17,468 nt of DNA from Chloroflexota bacterium. Lineage in GTDB: Bacteria; Chloroflexota; Dehalococcoidia; Lucifugimonadales; JADFKI01. The notes beneath the pieces are model-generated. The model made no database searches. It was not told the DNA's origin and saw only the letters and a list, made by a program, of their open reading frames with translations. Of the stretch, positions 6,102 through 14,058 are shown one piece after another. Location: positions 1-17,468 of the forward strand of contig VXRI01000394.1 in NCBI GenBank assembly GCA_009838595.1. The letters are read 5' to 3'. Both the position numbers and the translations under genes were made by a program. The first letter of the stretch is position 1, and the number at the start of each line of letters is the position of its first letter.

Positions 6102-7079
6102 ATGCCTGACTTAAGCAATTTCCGACGGATAGGTGGCGCGTGGAGCGTCGCCATGGTAATGAACTTGGCGCTTATTTTCGCGCTGGCATGCGGCGGCGCC
6201 GAAGAGACGCCCGCAGCGCCTGCGCAGGCTGCTCCCGCGACGGCGTTTAGTGGCACAATTGAAATCGACGGTTCTAGCACAGTCTTCCCCGTGTCCGAGG
6301 CGGTCGCCGAAGAGTTCCACAAGATTCACTCTGATGTCCGCGTCAATGTTGGCGTATCCGGCACGGGCGGCGGCTTCAAGCGCTTCACTGCAGGCGAGAT
6401 TGACATCTCCGACGCTTCCCGCCTGATCAAGGACAGCGAGGCGGAAGTTGCTGAAAAGAATGGCATCGAATACTATCCGCTGCGCGTTGCGATGGACGGC
6501 ATGTCCGTGATGGTAAGCCCTGACAACGATTTCGTGGAGTGCTTGACGACCGACCAGCTCAAGATGATATGGGAGCCGGGCAGCGCCGTCTCCCTGTGGA
6601 GCGATGTGAACCCGAGCTGGCCATCCAAAGACATCGCGCTATACGGTCCTGACACCGACTCCGGCACATTCGACTACTTCACCGAGGAAATCATGGGCGA
6701 GGCGCAGCTGAGCCGCCCGGACTACACCGCGAGCGCCGACGACAATGTGCTGGTGCAGGGCATCGCCGGCGGCAAGTACTCGCTCGGTTACTTCGGATTT
6801 TCGTATTACCAAGAGAACATGGACAAGTTGAAACTAGTTGCGGTTGATTCTGGTAACGGTTGCGTACTTCCCACATCGGAGAGCATCGAAAACGGCACCT
6901 ATGCTCCGCTATCCCGTCCGCTGTTCATCTATGTGAACAAGCAGAGCATGGAGCGCCCTGAGGTCATAGAGTTCGTCGAGTTCTACCTTGAGCACGCCGC
7001 TGAACTGGCGCAGGAAGTCGGCTACATTAAGCTCGGCGACGCCGAGTACGCCGCCAATCGTGACATGATCAAGCAGTAA
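6102..7079 (+). CDS. pstS: PstS-type phosphate-binding lipoprotein
   Basis: A 325-residue periplasmic/extracytoplasmic receptor. Residues 1-30 form a lipoprotein signal ending F-A-L-A-C-G-G (C30 predicted lipidated), followed by an Ala/Pro-rich tether. The mature protein has the PstS landmarks: [17 protein letters not shown] (56-72), [20 protein letters not shown] (84-103) and [13 protein letters not shown] (181-193). It binds phosphate for delivery to the PstCAB importer. The ATG at 6102 is the only start in frame near the strong GAGGAGGT site, but the 14-base gap is long. No pstC, pstA, pstB or phoU follows: the next gene is on the opposite strand 281 bases away, so the permease must be encoded elsewhere. 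Confidence 0.93.
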   Translation: MPDLSNFRRIGGAWSVAMVMNLALIFALACGGAEETPAAPAQAAPATAFSGTIEIDGSSTVFPVSEAVAEEFHKIHSDVRVNVGVSGTGGGFKRFTAGEIDISDASRLIKDSEAEVAEKNGIEYYPLRVAMDGMSVMVSPDNDFVECLTTDQLKMIWEPGSAVSLWSDVNPSWPSKDIALYGPDTDSGTFDYFTEEIMGEAQLSRPDYTASADDNVLVQGIAGGKYSLGYFGFSYYQENMDKLKLVAVDSGNGCVLPTSESIENGTYAPLSRPLFIYVNKQSMERPEVIEFVEFYLEHAAELAQEVGYIKLGDAEYAANRDMIKQ

Positions 7080-7360
7080 CACCTAACATCCAAACCCAGA
7101 AAGTTCTTTCCCCGAGTATGATGCATGAGAGTTCCACCCTTCGCGGGCCGACAGGGGTATGTATTGATTTCCGCAACCAATATACGTTCTTCGTAGGGGC
7201 GACAGGACGGTCGTCCCTACTGGTATTCTGCGCGACGCTTTGACTTCACCATTTACCTACTGCTTCTGTGTTCTTTATGGGCGTTGATGATGAATCCGGC
7301 GGCGCCTGATTATGACTTGCCCTCATCATTCGCCACTAGCCACAGCCAACACCGCCGCGC
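7080..7360. repeat. Intergenic tract with two hairpins
   Basis: No gene is visible between pstS and the convergent sulfatase gene. Two hairpins sit in tandem: an imperfect one at about 7160-7184 (TATTGATT / AACCAATA) and a stronger one at 7193-7220, GTAGGGGCGAC-N6-GTCGTCCCTAC, an 11-bp stem with one G-T pair. The GTAGGGGCGAC type of arm suggests a dispersed palindromic repeat (REP- or MITE-like). Neither hairpin is followed by a T-run. The GC-rich stem may still act as a barrier between the converging transcripts. Confidence 0.5.
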
Positions 7361-8857
7361 CTACAAACTAGGCAACGGCGCCCTATCTCCAGTTCGCTGC
7401 TGCCACATCCGCAAGCGCGCCGACATGTCAATCACGCGGTCGCGTTGTGCAGGGTCGTCGAACAGGTTCGTCATTTCGTACGGATCGCTGTTCATGTCGA
7501 ACAGCTCGCCTTGGTCGCCGGCGCAGAGCGCGAGCTTCCACCTGTCCGGCGTTATAATGCAGCGTCTTGGCAACGCGTTCATGCGGTTGATCGCAGCGCT
7601 GCCAAGGAATCGGTCGGGTAGATTGTCGCTGTTACCGTTCCACTCCACTACGACTTCGTTAGCGCTAAGGTCGGCTGCACCGCGCAGCACTGGCGCGAGG
7701 CTTTTGCCCTGCAAGTGCGACGGCGCCGTCTGCCCTAGCAGGTCGAGAAGTGTGGGAAGGAGATCGATGTGGCTTGCACTGCCTTCGATCATGTTCTGCT
7801 CACCGTTCAGCCACGGCACGCGCATCGTCAGAGGCACGCGCGCTGATTCCTCATAGAACGATCGCTTTTCCAGCATGCCGTGGTCACCTGCCATCTCGCC
7901 ATGCTCGCTCGTGAACACGACCACCGTGTTGTCCGCGACTCCGGTACGCTCCAGCGCGTCGGTAATCTTTTGCACCATGCGATCGACCAGCGTGATGTTT
8001 GCAAGATAATGCGCGCGCAGTGTGCGCCAGCCGAGCTCGGTCGTCAGGTCTTGCCCGGACGCAGGATTGTGAGCCATATATGGGTCTTGGGAAGGGTCGC
8101 CGCCTTCGTACATATACTGAGTGTAGTAGTTGCCGCGCACGCGGTTGTATAGTGACACGTTCTCCGGGCGCTGTAAGAACGCCGGACCGACGGGTAGTTG
8201 CGCCGGATCGTACATATCGTTCAGCGGACCGTTATACGGCGGATGCGGCTCGAATGTGCTCACATACAGCACGAATGGCTTGTCGCTGTTGCGCTCGATG
8301 AAGTCCGCCGCGCGGTCGCCGAGGAACGACGCCATTTGAAACTCTTCAGGCAGTTCTGAGCGCGCGGCAGGCGAGAAGATATACTTGCCTGGCATTCGCT
8401 CCAAGTCCGGCTCGAAGCCGTTCTCGACTAGGTGATTCCAGTATGTGCTATAGACATTGCGGTACTCGCGGCGCGTGTACTCTGGCAGGTGGCCGTCCTC
8501 GGCGCTCACCCATTCGTCGAAGCCGTGCTGCCGTATCACATCGTCACCCAAGTGCCACTTGCCATAGTAACCACAGTAGTATTCGTCCGGCAGCATCTCG
8601 GCGATTACCGGCGTCTCGCGCGGCAGTGGCAGCTGATTCACGACCGGACCTGCCGCGTGCGGATACAGCCCTGTCATAATGGAAGCGCGCGCCGGCGTGC
8701 AGACCGGCTGCGTAACATAGGCATTCCGGAATACGAAACTCTGCGCAGCGAGCGCGTTCAGATTCGGCACATTCAGCCAGTCGTTGCCGTAGCACGCCAT
8801 TGTATCCGAGCGCTGCTGGTCGCTGAATATGAACACGAGGTTAGGTCTGTCTGCCAT
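7361..8857 (-). CDS. Sulfatase, type I (formylglycine-dependent)
   Basis: A 498-residue hydrolase of the alkaline-phosphatase superfamily. It begins MADRPNLVFIFSDQQRSDTM, with the metal-binding Asp in F-S-D-Q-Q. The signature P-V-C-T-P-A-R-A-S-I-M-T-G (near residue 50) has the Cys of the C-x-P-x-R motif that is converted to formylglycine. Later come GKWHLG, FEPHPPY, SEHGEMAGDHGM (the second metal site, Glu in place of the common Asp) and KRSFYEES, ending with the typical GELFDMNSDPYEMTNL. It should cleave sulfate esters, but the substrate cannot be told. No export signal is seen, so it appears cytoplasmic. I chose ATG 8857, six bases after AGGGAG; the upstream TTG at 8863 would touch that site. 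No formylglycine-generating enzyme is in the window. Confidence 0.92.
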   Translation of the reverse strand: MADRPNLVFIFSDQQRSDTMACYGNDWLNVPNLNALAAQSFVFRNAYVTQPVCTPARASIMTGLYPHAAGPVVNQLPLPRETPVIAEMLPDEYYCGYYGKWHLGDDVIRQHGFDEWVSAEDGHLPEYTRREYRNVYSTYWNHLVENGFEPDLERMPGKYIFSPAARSELPEEFQMASFLGDRAADFIERNSDKPFVLYVSTFEPHPPYNGPLNDMYDPAQLPVGPAFLQRPENVSLYNRVRGNYYTQYMYEGGDPSQDPYMAHNPASGQDLTTELGWRTLRAHYLANITLVDRMVQKITDALERTGVADNTVVVFTSEHGEMAGDHGMLEKRSFYEESARVPLTMRVPWLNGEQNMIEGSASHIDLLPTLLDLLGQTAPSHLQGKSLAPVLRGAADLSANEVVVEWNGNSDNLPDRFLGSAAINRMNALPRRCIITPDRWKLALCAGDQGELFDMNSDPYEMTNLFDDPAQRDRVIDMSARLRMWQQRTGDRAPLPSL

Positions 8858-8872
8858 CGTCAACTCCCTTGT

Positions 8873-8886
8873 CTATCTATAGATAG
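8873..8886. promoter_or_regulatory. 14-bp perfect palindrome before the sulfatase ribosome site
   Basis: CTATCTATAGATAG is perfectly self-complementary and ends two bases before the AAGGGAG ribosome site of the sulfatase gene. It could be an operator or an mRNA hairpin that affects access to the ribosome site. A TATGAT hexamer further upstream (complement of about 8918-8923) is a possible -10 without a clear -35. Confidence 0.35.
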
Positions 8887-8953
8887 CGTTTCGTCTGGAT
8901 AGAAAAGTCTGGGCGAAATATCATATCGTTAATGTCTTCAAATACCGTTCTAA

Positions 8954-9471
8954 TCAGCCCTGACTGAATGTCGTAATCCGCCGGCCATTTAGCGGCTGCA
9001 ATTCTCTATATCCGCGCAACCGCCGGTCAGCGCGGCGCTTTGCATTGCCCGCGCCGTAAATACTTCCAGCACATCGAATAGCACGAACCTGTGCACGCCT
9101 TCCGGATATTTCGGTGTCGTAATCGAGCAGGCATATTCGTAGTAACCGCGACTTTCGGGCTGATTTTCGTGCCGTGCCGCCAGCGATGCCTATGGCACGG
9201 TATCGCCTTCGCCTCGTCCGGGTGCATTGCCGATTACCGCCTGCTCGTCTGGCGAATGGAAGCGTGCTTCGATGAGCCGATACTCGTCTCCGCTGATGCG
9301 AATGGCCGAGCCATTGTCGTACCTTACCTTCACAAATTCGCCCGTATTGGCAATCCGGTCGGCGGCGTTCGCGTAATCGGAAGTAAGCGCGGAATTGCCG
9401 GCGCCTTTGCCGGCGAATGTGTATTCCACGATGTCCACCGGCGATTGCTGTGCCAATGTCCTGCGATCCAT
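8954..9471 (-). pseudogene. Decayed alpha-type carbonic anhydrase
   Basis: Read on the minus strand from 9471, the frame gives QQSPVDI, then GEFVKVRYDNGSAIRISG, then YRLIEARFHSPDEQAVIG. This follows the alpha-carbonic anhydrase order QSPIDI ... NNGH-V-V ... Y-L-HFHSPSEH-G, but the first zinc His of HFH is Arg. An in-frame TAG (9192-9190) follows. Beyond it the same frame gives GYYEYACSITTPKYPEGVHRFVL, matching the family YYRY-GS-TTPPC-EGV-WFV, then AALTGG. After a frameshift near 9015-9030 another frame gives RELQPLNGRRI, the family C-terminus, ending at TGA 8956-8954. Roughly 55-60 residues between the two halves, including the other zinc ligand (ELHLVH region), are missing, and the N-terminal part is absent just after the permease stop. 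This is non-functional CO2-hydration gene debris. Confidence 0.75.
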
Positions 9472-9495
9472 ATTTTATGCAATTGCGTGAATAGC

Positions 9496-10416
9496 CTAGC
9501 GCACATTCCGTAGTCTGGGGTCTAGCACGTCGCGCAGCGAATCACCGAACAGGTTGATTGCTAGTACGACAAGGGTAATAGCCATGCCTGGCGCGATGGC
9601 GATGTGCGGCGCGAAATGGAAACTTTGCTGCGCGCGCGTGAGCATATTGCCCCAAGACGGGATAGGCGGTTGTATGCCAATGCCGAGGAAGCTCAGCGCC
9701 GCCTCAGCCGTTATCGCCGCGCCAACACTGACCGCCACCAGAACCATGGACACAGGCAGGGAATTCGGCACGAGATGGCGGAATATGATGCGCGCATCCG
9801 AGCTTCCGATGGCTCGCGCCGCCTCCACATATTGCATGTTGCTCAATGTAAGCGCACGCGAACGCACTACGCGCACCGAGCTCGCGCTGTAGCTGACCGC
9901 GAGTGCCATGATGACCACCGGCACGGTAAATCCGAACGCAACGGTTATCGTCATGGCGACGACGATGCCCGGTAAAATGAGCACCGTATCGACCAGCCGC
10001 TGCACAAGCAAGTCGAACAACTTGCCAAAGTACGCACTCGCGATGCCCAGCACCGTGCCGAATGCGACTCCGATGAGCGGCGCCATGATTCCCACGAACA
10101 TGGACACTCGTCCACCGTACAGCAGCCGGCTCACCAAATCGCGGCCTAGTTCGTCCGTCCCAAGCCACAGTGTGCCCTCTTCGATTGTCGCTTCGGACAT
10201 TGGCGGTAGCAGTTGACGAGCTACCGTGCGGTCGGACCTGAAGGGGGATACGAAGTCCGCCAGCAGCACCAGCAAAATTATCGTGATGAGGACAATGCCG
10301 CCAGTCGCGCCTGTCGGGTGGCTGCGACCGAAGTCCAGCAGCCCGCTGCGAATCCGCGCGGTCTTGGTTATCGAGACTGTGTCTTGCATCGCCGCGTCCG
10401 GCGTGGCTTGCTGCAA
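9496..10416 (-). CDS. ABC transporter permease, DppC/OppC type
   Basis: A 306-residue inner-membrane permease of the peptide/nickel/opine importer class. It has an N-terminal cytoplasmic stretch, a first helix at about 40-57 (IVLITIILLVLLADFV), the WLGTDELGRDLVSRLLYGGR motif (84-103) typical of DppC proteins, further helices, and the EAA loop YVEAARAIGSSDARIIFRHL (about 196-215) that docks the ATPase, ending FGDSLRDVLDPRLRNVR. The start is uncertain: TTG at 10416 (AAAGG 12 bases upstream) or ATG at 10389, which has no clear ribosome site. It lies 38 bases after the partner permease, in one operon. The genes for the two ATPases that normally follow are absent; the carbonic anhydrase remnant comes next. 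Confidence 0.92.
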   Translation of the reverse strand: MQQATPDAAMQDTVSITKTARIRSGLLDFGRSHPTGATGGIVLITIILLVLLADFVSPFRSDRTVARQLLPPMSEATIEEGTLWLGTDELGRDLVSRLLYGGRVSMFVGIMAPLIGVAFGTVLGIASAYFGKLFDLLVQRLVDTVLILPGIVVAMTITVAFGFTVPVVIMALAVSYSASSVRVVRSRALTLSNMQYVEAARAIGSSDARIIFRHLVPNSLPVSMVLVAVSVGAAITAEAALSFLGIGIQPPIPSWGNMLTRAQQSFHFAPHIAIAPGMAITLVVLAINLFGDSLRDVLDPRLRNVR

Positions 10417-10454
10417 TTGAGATGTGCCTTTCAGGTGTTACTGCCGGTTGCCGG

Positions 10455-11408
10455 CTATTCGTAGCGGATGCGCGGGTCTATCCACGCGTAGAGCAGGTCG
10501 ATGATCAGAATCCACAGCATCATGAAAAGCGCGAGTATCAGCACGATGCCTTGCACCATTACGAAGTCGCGCGCGCTGGTCGCATCGACTATTTGCTGTC
10601 CTAGTCCGGGCAGCGTGAATATGCGCTCGATTATGACCGCACCGTCCATCAGTGCCGCCACGAGCAAGCCCGCCATCGTCAGCACCGGGATAATTGCGTT
10701 GGCGAGCGCGTGCCGCAGCGTTACGACCCACGGACCTAGCCCTTTTGCGCGCGCCGTGCGAATGTAATCGTCGCCTATGACTTCCAGCATCGTGGAGCGC
10801 GTCATCCTGCTGATGGTGGACGCCGAGCGGAAGCCTATCACCGCGGCAGGCAAAATCAGCCGCTTCAGTGCGGTGAACGGCTCTTCGAAGACGCTAACAT
10901 GCTGCACAGGCGGTATCCAGTTGAAGAACTTGACTAGGAAAAGCAGCATCAATATCGCCACCCAGAAGTTGGGCATCGCGATCCCTGCAGCCGTGACAAC
11001 GCGAATGGTCTGATCAACCCAGCTGCCACGCCAGATTGCCGATATTATGCCCAGCGGCAGCGACCACGCCAGCGCGACTACGACGGATAGGAAGGCAAGC
11101 GTCGCCGTAACCTCTATTTTACTGGACAGTGCGTCCCAAACGGGGCGGTCTGCGTAGCGAGAATAACCCAAGTCGCCGCGTAGGATGTCGCTGAGCCAGC
11201 GCCAGTATTGCACATAAAGCGGGTCGTTCAAGCCCCACGCCTCGCGCAGCGCCTCGATGTCCTCAATGGACGCCACGGACTCCTCGCCCGATGTGATGAA
11301 CAGCGCCTGATCCCCCGGCAGCACGCGCAGCATGAAGAACAGTATCGTGCCGAGTAGGAATAGTGTCGGGATTATCAGGACAAGCCGTCGTAGCGTGTAT
11401 TTCCACAC
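10455..11408 (-). CDS. ABC transporter permease, DppB/OppB type
   Basis: A 317-residue permease starting VWKYTLRRLVLIIPTLFLLG, the typical DppB opening. GTG 11408 is chosen because GAGGTAGG lies seven bases upstream; the TTG at 11429 has no ribosome site. Family features are FFMLRVLPGDQA, the periplasmic loop with LREAWGLNDPLYVQYWRWL, GDLGYS, the EAA loop DYIRTARAKGLGPWVVTLRH (about 214-233) and the C-terminal DLLYAWIDPRIRYE. It forms the heterodimeric channel with the following permease. A stem-loop between the receptor gene and this gene probably lowers its expression relative to the receptor. Confidence 0.92.
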   Translation of the reverse strand: MWKYTLRRLVLIIPTLFLLGTILFFMLRVLPGDQALFITSGEESVASIEDIEALREAWGLNDPLYVQYWRWLSDILRGDLGYSRYADRPVWDALSSKIEVTATLAFLSVVVALAWSLPLGIISAIWRGSWVDQTIRVVTAAGIAMPNFWVAILMLLFLVKFFNWIPPVQHVSVFEEPFTALKRLILPAAVIGFRSASTISRMTRSTMLEVIGDDYIRTARAKGLGPWVVTLRHALANAIIPVLTMAGLLVAALMDGAVIIERIFTLPGLGQQIVDATSARDFVMVQGIVLILALFMMLWILIIDLLYAWIDPRIRYE

Positions 11409-11499
11409 GGGTGAACCTACCTCAGGCAAAGGATGCGGCTCGGCATATCAATGCCGGATTTTGGCACAACCCGGCAATATCACGCCGTACCGCACCGCG

Positions 11500-11553
11500 C
11501 GCTAAAAGATAAGCGGCAGCAGGGACGGACAAAAATGCCTTCCACCTGCTGCC
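11500..11553 (-). terminator. Stem-loop between receptor and permease genes
   Basis: GGCAGCAGG (11515-11523) and CCTGCTGCC (11545-11553) are perfect 9-bp arms around a 21-base loop. On the minus strand the stem is followed by GCTTATCTTTTAGC, a short T-run. It lies just after the receptor stop and about 100 bases before the first permease. It is probably a partial terminator or RNA-stabilising hairpin giving excess receptor over permease, as in many ABC operons. Confidence 0.5.
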
Positions 11554-11568
11554 GGAATATAAGATCAA

Positions 11569-13434
11569 TTACCTCTGCGGCGCGCCTTCGCTTAGCCACA
11601 CATCGTATATCCGCGTTTGGATGAACTTCATAGCCGGGATGGGGTCCCAGTTGTTCACATAAGACCAAGAAAGCTTGTATTCGTTGAAGCGCAGAGTGGG
11701 GACTTTGGGAATCCACTGCTCGCGCATAATCGTGTCGAGTTCTTTGAACTGCGCATTACGCTCTGGTCCGGGGAATGTCCGCTTGATTTCGGAGACTTTG
11801 TCTAGGTATTCTTGGGGCGGCGCGGCGTTGTGGTAGAAAGCCCCCGCGCCGGGCAGGTAAAACAGGTCGATGAAGTTCACCGGGTTCGCCATCGCGACCG
11901 CGTGGCTGTCGAACATCACCTCGTAGTTGCCTTCCTGGCCACGCGCACGCAACGGTGCGGTCTCGTAAGTCTCGATGTTCATCTTGATGCCGATGTCCTC
12001 GAGCTGCTGCACGATAATCTGCGCACTGTCGTTGTTCGCGCCGGAGATGCCCGCGTTCGCCGTGAACTCAGTTATGCCCAGCTCTTCGAACAGGCGCTTT
12101 GCCTCTGCCTGCGATTCCTCGCGAGTCGCCGGATCATAGCCGTAGTATGTCGAAACATCGCTCAGGTTGGGGTCGGCAGTGCCGAGGAAGCTCACCTGCA
12201 CGAAGTTGGCGGGCAGCTCCGCTATCGGGGTGGAAAGCGTCGCCTGTATTGGCGCGCGATGCACGGCGAGGTAAAGCGCCCGACGCGCGCGGATGTCGTC
12301 GAACGGCGCCTTTTCGCCATTCATAGATATGTACATAACGCCGGGGCTGAACGCCGCTTCCAGGTCTATCTGGTCGCCCAGCGATTCCTTGACGCCCCAC
12401 GCGCTCGCCAGATTCATCGGCGCGGATAAGTCGATGCGGCTGGTGGCGAGAGCCGCCGCCTGCGTGTCCCAGTCGGTGAACTGAATGGTCGTAACCAAGT
12501 CTAGGTACGGATACGGCGAGCCGTCCGGCGCATTGCGGAAGTAGTTCGGGTTCGGCTCAGACAGCACGAAGCTGTCGCGCTCGGTATCCTTGACTTGGAA
12601 CGCGCCCGTGCCAATCAGGCGGTCGGGCGAGTTGATGCCGCCTTCCATCTCGACAATGTGCTTGGGCAGCATGATGTGCCAAGCGTCCGCAAGGTCCAGC
12701 AGAAAGTCCGCGCTAGGCTGCTTCAGCGACACTTTGAATGTGGTGTCGTCTATCTTCTCCGTGCCGGCGATGTTCTTGAATCCCCCCACGCGAGGCTGTG
12801 GTATGCCTTCAGGCGGGTTCGCCCAGCGGTCAAGCGTGAACTCGATGTCTTCCACTGTCAGCGGATTGCCGTCGTGCCACTGCACGCCTTCGACCAGGTT
12901 GACCGTTATCTCGTCAACAGTAGGCGCAAATTCCCAGGTATCGCCAAGGTCGGGCAGCACGTCGATGCCGTTGCGTGGGTTGAACTGCAGGATGCCGCTG
13001 TAGTGCCGGTTGAAGTGCTCGGTGAAGTGCCACACGCCCGCCTGCGTCATGTCCCACTTAGGCGGGAACACGCGCGGACCGACGCCCCAGATGAAGTGTC
13101 CGCCGCGGCGCACATCGCCGGATCCCATCATTGCCACCGGAGCGGCAGACTGCCTGCCCGCGGGCCTAGTCGGCTGCGCTATGGGCTGCGCCGGCGCTGG
13201 TATGACTTGCGATTGGAAGCCCGGAAGTGCGGGAGCGGCCGGTGCGGGAGCGGCCGGCGCTTGCGGCTGCTGAACGGGTTGTGCCGGAGCCGGCACTACC
13301 GGAGCGGCCGGCGCCGCTGCGGGTGCCGCCTGTGCAGGTGCCGCTACGGGCTCTGCAACTTCCGATGGCGCTGAACCGCACGCGAACGCAGCAAGCGCGA
13401 ATAACGCTACCGCCATAAGTGCAACTGTCCTCAT
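11569..13434 (-). CDS. ABC transporter substrate-binding lipoprotein, SBP family 5 (peptide/nickel/opine type)
   Basis: A 621-residue receptor. The start at ATG 13434 (MRTVALMAVALFALAAFACG) is preferred because GGAG lies nine bases upstream; the ATG three codons earlier would abut it. Residues 1-19 are a lipoprotein signal (A-F-A-C, C19 lipidated). A long low-complexity tether rich in Ala, Pro and Gln spans about 25-95. The SBP5 domain follows: RRGGHFIWGV, LPDLGDTWEF, VNLVEGVQWHDGNPLTVEDIEFTLDRW, the GTGAFQVKD segment, and a C-terminal lobe ending near IYDVWLSEG. It captures an oligopeptide, nickel chelate, opine or similar solute; the ligand cannot be read from sequence. It is first in the operon with the two permeases. 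Confidence 0.93.
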   Translation of the reverse strand: MRTVALMAVALFALAAFACGSAPSEVAEPVAAPAQAAPAAAPAAPVVPAPAQPVQQPQAPAAPAPAAPALPGFQSQVIPAPAQPIAQPTRPAGRQSAAPVAMMGSGDVRRGGHFIWGVGPRVFPPKWDMTQAGVWHFTEHFNRHYSGILQFNPRNGIDVLPDLGDTWEFAPTVDEITVNLVEGVQWHDGNPLTVEDIEFTLDRWANPPEGIPQPRVGGFKNIAGTEKIDDTTFKVSLKQPSADFLLDLADAWHIMLPKHIVEMEGGINSPDRLIGTGAFQVKDTERDSFVLSEPNPNYFRNAPDGSPYPYLDLVTTIQFTDWDTQAAALATSRIDLSAPMNLASAWGVKESLGDQIDLEAAFSPGVMYISMNGEKAPFDDIRARRALYLAVHRAPIQATLSTPIAELPANFVQVSFLGTADPNLSDVSTYYGYDPATREESQAEAKRLFEELGITEFTANAGISGANNDSAQIIVQQLEDIGIKMNIETYETAPLRARGQEGNYEVMFDSHAVAMANPVNFIDLFYLPGAGAFYHNAAPPQEYLDKVSEIKRTFPGPERNAQFKELDTIMREQWIPKVPTLRFNEYKLSWSYVNNWDPIPAMKFIQTRIYDVWLSEGAPQR

Positions 13435-13473
13435 GATTCTCATCTCCGTCTCATAATACTGCGATTTGGCAGA

Positions 13474-13503
13474 ACTTTAAGGCAAAGTCTCGCATTTAGT
13501 CAA
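13474..13503 (-). promoter_or_regulatory. Promoter of the ABC importer operon
   Basis: On the minus strand TTGACT (complement of 13498-13503) and TAAAGT (complement of 13474-13479) are 18 bases apart. The same two hexamers form the GS-family promoter in this window. Transcription would begin near 13467, about 33 bases before the receptor ATG. Confidence 0.5.
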
Positions 13504-13643
13504 GTGATGCAGAGGGTATCTCGTGTATCCGCTAAGTTCCTTGAAAACCCTTGCTCACTAATGCGGTGAGCAGATTAAGCATTCCTTGCGCGCCGTAATG
13601 CCACTGTGTACGCTGTTGCACGGCATTACATGATTGGAGGTTG

Positions 13644-13784
13644 ATGTCGATTATTTCGATTATTGCGGAAGAGAACGAACTTATCAGACGCGGATTGAAG
13701 AACGCGCTGGCAGAAACCGATGCCGCAAAAGTCATAGACGACTGCGCAAGCGTCGAGGAGATGCCGGCATTGTTGCATAAATAG
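13644..13784 (+). pseudogene. Truncated LuxR/NarL-type response regulator (N-terminal receiver part)
   Basis: A 46-codon frame begins at ATG 13644, three bases after GGAGG, and ends at TAG 13782. It reads SIISIIAEENELIRRGLKNA and continues with VIDDCASVEEMPALL. This matches the first third of NarL/LuxR-type receivers (I-R-V-L-I-V-D-D-H-E-L-V-R-R-G-L ... V-V-G-E-A-S-S-G-E-E-A-L). The acidic pair is replaced by A-E-E-N, and the phospho-Asp strand and DNA-binding domain are missing. The same frame continues for 38 codons after the TAG (to TGA 13899) but no longer resembles a receiver. It is most likely a remnant; a short expressed peptide cannot be excluded because its ribosome site is intact. 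Confidence 0.55.
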
Positions 13785-13936
13785 TCATCTATCCTCCGAA
13801 CCTTTGGCCTGCCCCACTATGCCAACCCCGACAGCCCCATATTGGACATTCGCACGGTGCCTGATGACTACTGTGGACTGATTGCTGTGCAAGTTCAATG
13901 ATGAGCATGGCGAGAACCTCATTGAACCGGGTTTTA

Positions 13937-14035
13937 TTACACCTCCAATTCTATGGGTATCTCGCCTTTTTCAAATCCACCATCCTCTTTCAACACATAC
14001 CGCAACAATGCCCACCCGACAATAGGTGTTGACAC
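13937..14035 (-). pseudogene. Possible C-terminal protein remnant, unidentified
   Basis: On the minus strand a frame of about 33 codons reads STPIVGWALLRYVLKEDGG and ends GEIPIELEV at TAA 13939-13937. Its composition looks like coding sequence with a natural protein end, but there is no start or ribosome site and its upstream part runs into the lexA promoter. It may be the tail of a lost gene or a chance frame. I do not recognise the family. Confidence 0.25.
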
Positions 14036-14058
14036 TTTCGTTCTATCTGATGTACACT
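14029..14058 (+). promoter_or_regulatory. lexA promoter
   Basis: TTGACA (14029-14034) and TACACT (14053-14058), 18 bases apart, form a good sigma-70-type promoter, with transcription starting near 14065. The -10 overlaps the left arm of the long inverted repeat, as expected for an autorepressed gene. Confidence 0.6.

Noticed and set aside
8858..8863. TTG start giving a two-residue longer sulfatase
   Set aside because: The ribosome site would abut the TTG; the ATG two codons later has ideal spacing.
9027..9227. 66-codon minus-strand frame within the carbonic anhydrase remnant
   Set aside because: It is a non-homologous frame; the neighbouring frames carry the carbonic anhydrase blocks.
12595..13374. 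259-codon plus-strand open frame opposite the ABC receptor gene
   Set aside because: It is the antisense shadow of a GC-rich gene with clear family domains; no ribosome site or recognisable domain.
13453..13458. TATTAT on the minus strand as -10 of the ABC operon
   Set aside because: Transcription would start on the ribosome site itself and no -35 is at the right distance; the TTGACT/TAAAGT pair upstream is better.
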